The position numbers and the translations under genes are program-made. The notes under the pieces were generated by a model that did no database searches, had not been told where the DNA came from, and saw only the letters and a program-made list of their open reading frames with translations. Positions 1 to 5,441 of a stretch of 5,441 bases of DNA are shown piece after piece. The stretch's first letter is position 1; each line of letters opens with the position of its first letter. Source of the DNA: Acidobacteriota bacterium (GTDB taxonomy: Bacteria; Acidobacteriota; Terriglobia; Acidiferrales; UBA7541); contig PKXT01000128.1 of NCBI GenBank assembly GCA_003133505.1, positions 1 through 5,441 on the forward strand, in the 5' to 3' direction.

Positions 1-2100
1 TATATGTCGCCGGAGCAGGCGAAGGGCAAGGCGGTGGATCGGCGGGCAGACATCTGGGCGTTCGGCTGCGTGCTGTACGAAATGCTGACGGGCAAGATGG
101 CTTTCAGCGGTGAAACGGTCACCGACACGCTCGCCGCAGTTATCAAAAGCGAGCCGGATTGGTCGCTGCTTCCCCCCAACACGCCGCCCGCGATTCGGAA
201 TCTCTTGGTGCGCTGCCTGAAGAAGGACGCGAAGCAGCGATTGCAGGCTATCGGCGACGCTCGAATTGCCATCGATGAAGTCGTCTCCGGCGCGCCGCAA
301 GATTCGTCCCCATTTATTCCTAGCGCTGTGCCAGTGCCTTCGACGCGGTGGTGGATAGTTGCAGCCGCCGCGTTGCTCGCCTTGGCGGCTGTGGGCGGGG
401 CGCTCCTTTGGCTACGTTTGCCGCAACCGATCGCGCTGGACGCCTACATTCTTCCTCCAGAGAAGACCAGCTTCACCCTCACGTCGGACGATGCCGCCGG
501 TCCGGTGGTGCTCTCCAAGGGTGGAAAGCAAATCGCGTTCGTCGCCGCCGACGACAAGGGCAATGACCGTATCTATGTGCGCGACCTTGACAACAGAGAA
601 GCACGGCTGGTGCCGGGTACGGAAGGGGCGGAATATCCGTTTTGGTCAACCGACGGAAAATCCCTGGGCTTTTCTAGCAGTGGAAAGCTTCGCCGCGTCG
701 GGGTGAGCGGCGGCCCGGTGCTGGATATCTGCAACGCCGTGCGGCCGCGCGGGGGTACTTGGGGAGCGGATGGCACCATTCTGTTCGCGCCGGATGCAAC
801 CAGCAGCATCTTCCGGGTGTCGGCCAGCCCCGGCTCTACCCCTGTGCAGGTGACGACACTGGACGCCGCGCACACCACGAATCGATGGCCGGTGCTGTTG
901 CCGGACGGAAAACACTTCCTCTACTTCGCAACCAACCATTCCGATCCGAGGGCAAGCGCGAGTAACGGCATTTACTTCGCGTCGCTGGACGGCAGGGAAA
1001 ACCGCTTCGTGGAGCCCGCCGAATCGAATGCGGTATTCGCCAGCGGCCGCCTGCTATGGGTTCTGAATGGAGATCTGCTGGCCCAAGCTTTCAATCCCAG
1101 CACAGGCCGCACCAGCGGGGAGGCCATGGCCGTGGCCCAGGGCGTGGGCATTAACTTCTCGACGTGGAGGGCGGCTTTCGATGCCAGTGACAATGGCGTG
1201 CTGGTGTATCAACCGGGTCTGGCAACGGGAAACACCACACTGCAAATTCTGAAGCGAGACGGCAAACTGGAAGGCACGCTGAACGAAGCGAGCCGTGTGC
1301 AGGATTTTCGGATCTCGCCGGACGGACACAAAGCCGCAGCATTGACCGGAGATACGTTGCCCAATATCTGGATCCTGGATTTGGACAAGGGTACCCGGGT
1401 TCGGTTTACCTTCGAAGCCACCGCCGATGGCATGGCATGGTCGGGCGACGGCCGCCAGCTCTATTACGTTTTTCGAGGCAAGCCCTATCGGATATACCGC
1501 CAGGAGGTAGGTGGCTCGGGGAAGAAGGAACTGGTGCTGGAATCGGCAAACGCCTTGCACGTCTCCGACGTTTCCGCGGACGGCAAGTATTTGTTGTTTG
1601 CACAGGCCTACGGAAATCTTTCCCTCACGACCTGGGTGATGCCACTTGCCGGCGGAGGCCAAGCGCGCCCCCTAGTGGACGAGGCGCTGGCCGCCTATTC
1701 CGCTCGCTTTTCCCCGGATGACAAATGGGTGCTCTACCACACCACGGAAACCGGCCACTACGACCTCTATGCCACCTCGCTGTTGCGGGGCGGCAAGCTG
1801 CAACTCACAAGCAACGGCGCCGAGAGGTCCCGTTGGAGCGGTGACGGCAAGGCAATCTACTTCGCGACCATGGATGGATCGGTCTTCGAAATGCCGGTGA
1901 CCGAAACCGACGACAGCCTGCAACCGGGCATCCTCCAGCTTCTCTTCAAGGGCTCCACCTTGAGCGCGACGTCCTTCTTTGGAGTTTCCTGGGATGTGAT
2001 GCGCGATGGACAGCGCTTCCTGGTCAACACCGCCGGGCAACAAACCGACGGAACGGCTGCCGTCATCGTCCTTAACTGGCCGGCGAGGTTGAAGAAATAA
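1..2100 (+). CDS. Ser/Thr protein kinase with C-terminal PD40/TolB-like beta-propeller (partial, N-terminus off window)
   Basis: The frame is open from base 1, so the gene starts upstream; the Met at base 4 is internal. Numbering from that Met, residues 1-5 with the preceding Tyr (YMSPEQ) match the end of the kinase activation segment (subdomain VIII), DIWAFG (16-21) is subdomain IX, and the Arg in CLKKDAKQR (71-79) is the conserved subdomain XI Arg. The ATP-binding lobe and catalytic loop are outside the window. A short linker leads to one hydrophobic helix (about 116-137), then a large domain with repeated [WFIV]S-x-DG[KR] motifs near 214, 437, 479, 523, 569 and 611, typical of PD40/TolB/WD40-like propeller blades. 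Expected topology is a cytoplasmic kinase with an extracytoplasmic propeller that may sense a ligand or partner. The protein ends in a TAA at 2098-2100 and looks intact to its end. The fusion type is common in Acidobacteria; substrate and signal cannot be read from the sequence. Confidence 0.93.
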   Translation, partial: YMSPEQAKGKAVDRRADIWAFGCVLYEMLTGKMAFSGETVTDTLAAVIKSEPDWSLLPPNTPPAIRNLLVRCLKKDAKQRLQAIGDARIAIDEVVSGAPQDSSPFIPSAVPVPSTRWWIVAAAALLALAAVGGALLWLRLPQPIALDAYILPPEKTSFTLTSDDAAGPVVLSKGGKQIAFVAADDKGNDRIYVRDLDNREARLVPGTEGAEYPFWSTDGKSLGFSSSGKLRRVGVSGGPVLDICNAVRPRGGTWGADGTILFAPDATSSIFRVSASPGSTPVQVTTLDAAHTTNRWPVLLPDGKHFLYFATNHSDPRASASNGIYFASLDGRENRFVEPAESNAVFASGRLLWVLNGDLLAQAFNPSTGRTSGEAMAVAQGVGINFSTWRAAFDASDNGVLVYQPGLATGNTTLQILKRDGKLEGTLNEASRVQDFRISPDGHKAAALTGDTLPNIWILDLDKGTRVRFTFEATADGMAWSGDGRQLYYVFRGKPYRIYRQEVGGSGKKELVLESANALHVSDVSADGKYLLFAQAYGNLSLTTWVMPLAGGGQARPLVDEALAAYSARFSPDDKWVLYHTTETGHYDLYATSLLRGGKLQLTSNGAERSRWSGDGKAIYFATMDGSVFEMPVTETDDSLQPGILQLLFKGSTLSATSFFGVSWDVMRDGQRFLVNTAGQQTDGTAAVIVLNWPARLKK

Positions 2101-2502
2101 GATGAGCTGCCCTGCACGAGGTGAGCACCATTTCCCCCCAAGGCGAATCGACGGTCTATCGCGACCTGATACTCCGAGCGGATGCTGCCCACCTAAAACT
2201 GACTCTTGCCCAAAAACCTGCCTTCCACCGTCGCTGTAACTGTTTGAGTCTTCTAGGCCCCTTTCAGCCAATCCAGGTTGGTCAGAATCATGTGTTTGTG
2301 GGCAGACCAGGTGGCCAGGGCATGTATCCCACAGCCAACCTCGCAGTAGATCATCGCCCGTGGGCGGCGTGTGCGCGACGTGTGGCCAACGTCACGGGCG
2401 TCCGAAACCCCGAAGCGCGTCCTTCCGGTTAGGCCCGTCGGCAACCCATGGCAGCCGTTCCCACTGCTTTCCGCGAAACATTGGCTCTCCTCTTCGGCGC
2501 TC
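2101..2502. other. Gene-poor stretch, no supported gene
   Basis: This lies between the kinase stop and the truncated terminase end. Open frames exist on both strands but none has a convincing start, ribosome site or family motif. I see no U-tract hairpin that would clearly end the kinase transcript. The minus strand from about 2444 to 2253 encodes a short peptide containing RAMIYCEVGCGIHAL, which loosely resembles the region around the first catalytic Asp of IS4-type transposases (a pattern like R-x-VALxExGTHA). Similarity is too weak to call an insertion sequence. The stretch may be debris left when the neighbouring phage segment was truncated. Confidence 0.5.
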
Positions 2503-2754
2503 CTAGCTCAGAGGTTTTCCAAGTTTTTCGCCCCCTATGGCTGCTATCAGGCTATCGCAGCGTGCCAGTCCCGCTTGGGTTAGTGACTGCTCCGGGCGCG
2601 CCCACGTTCCCTGCCAATCGTAGAGGATCGCCAGCTGTTGTTCCCGCGGCAGCTCCCGCAGAAATGTCCCGCGCTCCGACGGTGACAGGTTCCGCAGCGT
2701 CGCCCCGAGCGAGGAAGGCAAGGAGCTTTTGGAGGATTTCGTTTCGGAGTTCAC
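2503..2754 (-). pseudogene. Phage terminase large subunit, N-terminal fragment only
   Basis: Large terminases are the ATPase/nuclease motors that package phage DNA into proheads. This 83-residue frame starts with GTG at 2754, chosen because GGAG (plus-strand CTCC at 2762-2765) lies 7 bases upstream. Residues 38-54 include the pattern LPREQQLAILYDW followed by WARPEQ, which matches the N-terminal signature of Terminase_6-type proteins (usually YDWxFWARPxQ). In the family this is soon followed by a W-x-x-WL strand and a Walker A of the form GRGxGKT. Here the sequence becomes unrelated after WARPEQ (about base 2585) and ends at a stop. The Walker A and B motifs and the nuclease domain, normally another 350 or more residues, are missing, so the product cannot be functional. 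The start overlaps the DUF5681 frame, in a different phase. Confidence 0.65.
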
Positions 2755-3094
2755 TGGTCATCTCCGAGCTTTCGCTTCCCTGGTGCTCGAAGATTTGCCG
2801 GGGCGGCCCCTCCACGTAGTAGAACAGCGTGCGCGTGGCCATCTCACCGCCCATAGCTGAGCGCTCGACGAGCTTGTCAACGACGAACTGCCCCCAGTTG
2901 CGCCCGAGCGGATCGCCCTCGATGGGGCTTCTCAGCTTCTCGCGGCAGAGCTTTCCGAGCAAGAATCGCACGCTGCCCCCGGCGGGATTTCCGGAGCATC
3001 CTTTCGGCCATGAGGATTTCGTCGGTTCCCTGCGGCATTTCTCTTTTCCGCTGTCGGCAAGCTTCAGGTCCCCCGGCGTGGTTCTGTTGGCCAT
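2552..3094 (-). CDS. DUF5681-domain protein, phage-associated (possible small-terminase-like role)
   Basis: From ATG at 3094 the frame gives 180 residues. The motif WPKGCSGNPAG (29-39) is the hallmark of DUF5681, usually written WxPGQSGNPAG. It is followed by a basic/helical segment and a conserved-looking RTLFYYVEGPPRQ block (88-100). DUF5681 genes commonly sit just upstream of a large terminase, as here, which has led to the idea that they are DNA-binding small-terminase equivalents; that role is inference. The frame runs unbroken into the preceding methyltransferase, so the boundary is chosen at the Met following a G7 run. From about residue 132 onward the sequence is low-complexity Ala/Gly/Thr/Pro and coincides with the real coding frame of the terminase, so the native C-terminus was probably near residue 130 and this tail is readthrough. 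It may be an inactive relic. Confidence 0.6.
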   Translation of the reverse strand: MANRTTPGDLKLADSGKEKCRREPTKSSWPKGCSGNPAGGSVRFLLGKLCREKLRSPIEGDPLGRNWGQFVVDKLVERSAMGGEMATRTLFYYVEGPPRQIFEHQGSESSEMTSELRNEILQKLLAFLARGDAAEPVTVGARDISAGAAAGTTAGDPLRLAGNVGAPGAVTNPSGTGTLR

Positions 3095-3661
3095 GTCAGG
3101 CCCCCCCAGCTTCGCCTTCAATCCCATATCCTGCATTCTCTGAAGCGTGACCGCCACGAATCGCCGGTCGATTTCGATGCCATAGCAAACGCGCTGCGTT
3201 TGTTCCGCGGCGACCATCGTGGTGCCGGAGCCGAGGAAGGGGTCGAATACCGAGTCACCTTTCTCGCTGCTGTTGCGCACGGGTCGGGCGACCAGCTCTA
3301 CTGGTTTCATGGTGGAATGCTGTTCGGATGTTCGCGGCCTCGGGATTTCCCACACGTCGTCCAGGCTGCGCAGGCCGCAGAAGCTCGACTTGCCTTTGGA
3401 GGACCAGCCGTACCAGATCGGCTCGTAGCGCCGGTGTTACTTGCTGCGGCCCAGCACGAAAATATCCTTGGCCCAGATCACCGTCGCCGACCAGTGCATC
3501 CAGGCCGCGCGCATGGCCGCGTCAATCGCTAGCCATTGCTCACAGCCCATGACGCAGTAGACGTCGCCCGAGCAGCTCGCCGCGATGGTTGCGCCGATGT
3601 TGGCCAGAAAGGAATCGAAGTCCGTCTCCGGCAGAAGTGCTTGGGGCGCCGTGGCGCGAGG
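3095..3661 (-). pseudogene. DNA methyltransferase (N4/N6 type, beta-class order), 5'-truncated with in-frame stop
   Basis: Phage-borne methyltransferases of this family add a methyl group from S-adenosylmethionine to adenine or cytosine amino groups. The downstream part carries HSTMKPVEL (3317-3291), the SAM-binding motif I DPFLGSGTT (3244-3218) and GIEIDRRF, the acidic strand after it. Motif I lying near the C-terminus is the order of beta-class enzymes. Upstream, in the same frame, 3661-3440 encodes a matching piece ending in VIWAKDIFVLGRSK; then TAA (3437-3439) interrupts, and translation continues as HRRYEPIWYGW. Family members usually have Tyr at the stop position (VLGRxxYHxxxEPxxYGW), so a TAC to TAA change is the likely cause. 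The catalytic motif IV (DPPY), expected upstream, is absent: a TGA lies at 3662-3664. The product should be inactive. At the 3' end, the frame reads through into the DUF5681 gene. Confidence 0.8.
3437..3439 (-). other. In-frame ochre stop inside methyltransferase
   Basis: The plus-strand TTA reads as TAA on the minus strand, exactly in phase with coding sequence on both sides. One base change (TAC or TAT) would restore the Tyr expected in this family and join the two halves. This is either a true nonsense mutation or a base-call error. Confidence 0.8.
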
Positions 3662-3805
3662 TCAGCAGCTGGGTAAATTGTTGAACCCTTGCAATAGCTC
3701 TTTGGCTTCAGGCCCGGGGGCCAGACAAAACGTTCGATACGTGTTGACGAAGGGGAGCCAACCTTTTCTATTGTTAACCCACATAGCGGCTATTTTGCTC
3801 GTCAT
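3662..3805 (-). CDS. Small hypothetical ORF, 47 residues
   Basis: I do not recognise this protein. It begins with ATG at 3805, the first possible start after an in-frame TGA at 3821-3823, and ends with TGA at 3662-3664. The leader contains AAAAGAG about 5 bases before the start, only a weak ribosome site. The peptide has a mixed, protein-like composition rather than the Ala/Arg/Pro bias of shadow frames, with a central block FVNTYRTFCLAPGPEAKELL, and no membrane helix or signal peptide. It lies in AT-richer DNA about 80 bases downstream of the DUF2127 stop and in phase with the methyltransferase fragment that follows. It could be a small gene, the start of a truncated gene, or chance. Confidence 0.4.
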   Translation of the reverse strand: MTSKIAAMWVNNRKGWLPFVNTYRTFCLAPGPEAKELLQGFNNLPSC

Positions 3806-3884
3806 ATAAGCTCTTTTGGGTCAATCCTGTTTTTTTCTTATTAATACCCCTGCCGACTAGTCCTTCGCTAACACGCCACGTTTA
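3806..3884. other. AT-rich intergenic spacer
   Basis: This short AT-rich spacer separates the DUF2127 stop from the small ORF. On the minus strand it begins with a second TAA directly after the DUF2127 stop, then contains TATTAATA followed by a run of seven As. I find no strong hairpin and therefore do not call a terminator. Its composition contrasts with the GC-rich genes around it and may mark one edge of acquired DNA. Confidence 0.35.
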
Positions 3885-4403
3885 TTAAATCTTCCGCCCT
3901 CCCCGCATGCGGTGTACAGCCCGTTGCTCCTGATATTCCCGCCACGTCAGGATCACAATGGCAATATCAATTAGAGTGAGCAGGGCGAGCATTAAGGAAT
4001 GAGTGTGCGCCAGCCGGTATAGCTGATAAACACTGAAACCGCCAAATACCAAAATCATAAGCGGGTACGCCCACAGCCTGTTCATCCAGATGGCAATTAC
4101 CAGCAGGACTTTGGTAATGCCGTGGGACGCTAGAAACAGGGAAGGGAATAGCTTGCTGCCGCTGGCGAACTTTTGTGACACAGCCTGCGCATGGAATCCG
4201 AATTGCTCGCCAGCCATTCGAAAGATTTCATGGCCATATAGCGTACGGAAGACGCGAACCAGTAAGGCCGGCGTGACGAACCAAATCAGCATTCCCCCAA
4301 TGCATTCCAGTACGCCGTCGAGCGCTTTCAGGAAAATGCCCACTTCAAACGCGCGGTGCTGAAGGGAATGATCGTATCGGCCCGTCTGCGTCTTGCCAGT
4401 CAT
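3885..4403 (-). CDS. DUF2127 family membrane protein
   Basis: This 172-residue protein has the features of DUF2127, a family of small integral membrane proteins of unknown function. Diagnostic pieces are HRAFEVGIFLKALDGVLE (16-33), LFLASHGITKVLLV (89-102), LWAYPLMILVFGGF (110-123), VYQLYRLAHTHS (125-136) and the final LTWREYQ (152-158). Four membrane segments are predicted at roughly 21-43, 88-106, 110-131 and 135-153, with a polar loop between the first two and a basic C-terminal tail, probably cytoplasmic. The ATG at 4403 is preceded by AGGTGG (plus strand 4417-4422) 13 bases away, somewhat far for a ribosome site. Length is normal and the gene ends with tandem TAA codons. It follows a phosphatase gene on the same strand after a 104-base gap; a shared transcript is possible but unproven. 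Confidence 0.88.
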   Translation of the reverse strand: MTGKTQTGRYDHSLQHRAFEVGIFLKALDGVLECIGGMLIWFVTPALLVRVFRTLYGHEIFRMAGEQFGFHAQAVSQKFASGSKLFPSLFLASHGITKVLLVIAIWMNRLWAYPLMILVFGGFSVYQLYRLAHTHSLMLALLTLIDIAIVILTWREYQEQRAVHRMRGGRKI

Positions 4404-4416
4404 GTCAGAACGAATT

Positions 4417-4422
4417 CCACCT
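4417..4422 (-). promoter_or_regulatory. Probable ribosome binding site of DUF2127 gene
   Basis: Minus-strand AGGTGG matches the anti-Shine-Dalgarno core, 13 bases before the ATG at 4403. The spacing is long; GGAA overlapping it at 4415-4418 gives 11 bases. No in-frame start nearer to it fits the family better. Confidence 0.45.
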
Positions 4423-4488
4423 GTTTCGCGCGCAAACCATCAGCACGCGGTTTCATAAGACACATTGTACACAGCGCTAACCGCGCGC

Positions 4489-4506
4489 TTCGGCATTGCG
4501 GCCGAA
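4489..4506. other. Stem-loop just after the phosphatase stop codon
   Basis: TTCGGC (4489-4494) and GCCGAA (4501-4506) form a perfect six-base-pair stem with a six-base loop, one base beyond the phosphatase stop. There is no following U-run on the minus strand, so it is not a standard intrinsic terminator. It might stabilise the transcript end or be chance. Confidence 0.35.
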
Positions 4507-4507
4507 T

Positions 4508-5441
4508 CTATCTGCAGCGCGCCACGACCAGCGTAATATCGTCTGCCTGGACGCCATTGCTGAATTTCAGCACTTCCGCAATCACCGAATCCATTAATTG
4601 GTCAATCGGCAGGTGGCGGAGCATTCGCAACGCTTTCTCCAGCCGGACGGTCCCAAAATCATCCCCTGCGGCATCATTCGCTTCGGTCACCCCATCGGTA
4701 TATAGCAGCAGAATGTCTCCAGCATTCAGCTGCACCTCCGACACGGAGCAACTCCAATCCTGAAAAAGGCCCAGCACGGTTGACGTGGACTCCAGCATTT
4801 TCACTTCGCCGTTGGCGCACAGCAGGAGAGCCGCCAAATGACCGCAATTCACATACCGCAACCGGCGGCTGCCATCTTCATATTCGGCGAAAAACATCGT
4901 CGCATAGGCGTCGTCGGTAGTATTTTCGAAAAACAGACGATTCACCGACTTTAGCAAGCCCGCTAAATCATCGACGGCCGCCCCATACTGGCTGCGCAGG
5001 TTGGCCTGCAGATTAGCCATCAGCAGGGCGCCGGAGATCCCCTTCCCGGCAATGTCCGCCAGCACGATCCCCAGCCGCCCGGATCCACGGCCCAGGAAAT
5101 CGTAGTAATCGCCCCCCACTTGCCGTGTCTGGATGCATCTGCCCGCATATTCAAGCGTCGCGAGCTGGGGAAATGTCTGCGGAAAAAGTCGCGCCTGCAC
5201 TTGCCGGGCGATTTGCATTTCGTGATCCGCGCGCCGTTCAATTTCGATTCGGACCGCCATTTTTTCCGCCAGGCCGATGTTCTCTACGGCGATGCCAGCC
5301 TGGCTGGCCACGCTGGCCAGCAGCCGTTGATCATCTCCGGAATAGGGCTCCTCGGAAATTCGCGGCCCCAGAGCGATAATTCCCGCCAATGTTCCGTCGC
5401 GTCCAGGTATGGGCGCCAGGAATTCCGGCATCCCGCCGCCA
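4508..5441 (-). CDS. GAF plus SpoIIE/RsbU-type PP2C serine/threonine phosphatase (partial, N-terminus off window)
   Basis: RsbU/SpoIIE-type phosphatases dephosphorylate regulators such as anti-sigma-factor antagonists in response to a sensor domain. The frame is open to the window edge (three codons before the Met at 5431), so the gene starts outside; numbering uses that Met. Residues 1-52 are the end of a GAF sensor domain, with the typical GRDGTLAGIIALG and the SEEPYSGDDQRLLASVASQAGIAVEN stretch split over 10-51. A helical linker (about 53-83) carries ARQVQARLFP, the usual entry to the phosphatase. Catalytic motifs are GGDYYDF (106-112, metal-binding Asp108), ADIAGKGISGAL (125-136), LLYTDGVTEA (242-251, Asp246) and ADDITLVVAR (296-305). 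All metal-ligand positions I expect are present, so the enzyme should be active. It ends in TAG at 4508-4510. Which antagonist it targets is not visible; no sigma or anti-sigma gene is in the window. Confidence 0.93.
   Translation of the reverse strand, partial: GGGMPEFLAPIPGRDGTLAGIIALGPRISEEPYSGDDQRLLASVASQAGIAVENIGLAEKMAVRIEIERRADHEMQIARQVQARLFPQTFPQLATLEYAGRCIQTRQVGGDYYDFLGRGSGRLGIVLADIAGKGISGALLMANLQANLRSQYGAAVDDLAGLLKSVNRLFFENTTDDAYATMFFAEYEDGSRRLRYVNCGHLAALLLCANGEVKMLESTSTVLGLFQDWSCSVSEVQLNAGDILLLYTDGVTEANDAAGDDFGTVRLEKALRMLRHLPIDQLMDSVIAEVLKFSNGVQADDITLVVARCR

Larger units (their letters stand above)
2503..3661 (-). mobile_element. Decayed prophage remnant: methyltransferase, DUF5681 protein, truncated terminase
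   Basis: Three phage-type coding pieces follow one another on the minus strand: the C-terminal half of a DNA methyltransferase, a DUF5681-like protein, and the N-terminal part of a large terminase subunit. DUF5681 proteins beside a large terminase are a known prophage arrangement. Both ends are broken: the methyltransferase loses its 5' part at an in-frame TGA (3662-3664), and the terminase reading frame stops before the Walker A motif. No capsid, portal, integrase or attachment site is in the window, and I found no direct repeats flanking the segment. It is best read as a dead fragment of a larger prophage, though a gene transfer agent-like or other phage-derived origin is not excluded. Confidence 0.65.

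Noticed and set aside
1054..1662. Long minus-strand open frame of 202 codons inside the kinase gene
   Set aside because: It is antisense to a well-supported propeller sequence, has no family motif, and such open frames are common opposite GC-rich genes.
1672..2271. Minus-strand open frame of 199 codons crossing the kinase stop
   Set aside because: Composition is of the shadow type, it mostly overlaps confirmed kinase coding sequence, and no motif or ribosome site supports it.
2121..2432. Plus-strand open frame of 103 codons after the kinase
   Set aside because: No recognisable domain or ribosome site; it could equally be antisense to transposon debris.
2448..3143. Plus-strand open frames opposite the phage segment
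   Set aside because: The minus strand carries recognisable DUF5681, terminase and methyltransferase motifs, so the plus frames are shadows.
3806..3884. Terminator for DUF2127 in the AT-rich spacer
   Set aside because: There is an A-run on the minus strand but no stable stem followed by Us.
4464..4493. Possible promoter before DUF2127 (minus-strand TACAAT at 4469-4464)
   Set aside because: The -10 box looks good but no acceptable -35 hexamer occurs at 16 to 18 bases, and there is no extended -10.
1..5441. CRISPR array, tRNA or rRNA genes
   Set aside because: No regularly spaced repeats and no tRNA- or rRNA-like segments were seen on either strand.

Overview
The window is GC-rich bacterial DNA, most likely from an acidobacterium of the Solibacter/Bryobacter kind. 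The main clue is the first gene: a Ser/Thr kinase joined through one membrane helix to a long PD40/TolB-like beta-propeller, an architecture greatly expanded in that group. The taxonomic call is inference from gene content; no rRNA or other marker is present.

Layout. (1) 1-2100, plus strand: the C-terminal part of the kinase/propeller receptor; its catalytic N-lobe lies off the left edge. (2) 2101-2502: about 400 bases with no gene I can support, possibly scrambled insertion-sequence debris. (3) 2503-3661, minus strand: a decayed phage packaging segment, in transcription order a DNA methyltransferase fragment without its 5' end and with an in-frame stop, a DUF5681-type protein (often the neighbour of a phage large terminase), and the first 80 or so codons of a large terminase whose ATPase core is gone. 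(4) 3662-3884: an AT-richer stretch holding one possible 47-residue ORF. (5) 3885-4403, minus strand: an intact DUF2127 membrane protein. (6) 4508-5441, minus strand: a GAF plus SpoIIE/RsbU-type PP2C phosphatase that runs off the right edge.

How the parts relate. The kinase and the phosphatase both belong to Ser/Thr phosphorylation signalling, but they lie on opposite strands and are separated by the phage debris, so nothing shows they act together. The phosphatase and the DUF2127 gene point the same way with about 100 bases between them and could be co-transcribed. No complete new system is visible. The most informative part is the phage remnant, where the stop codon, the seven-base G run that fuses two reading frames, and the lost terminase core document decay.
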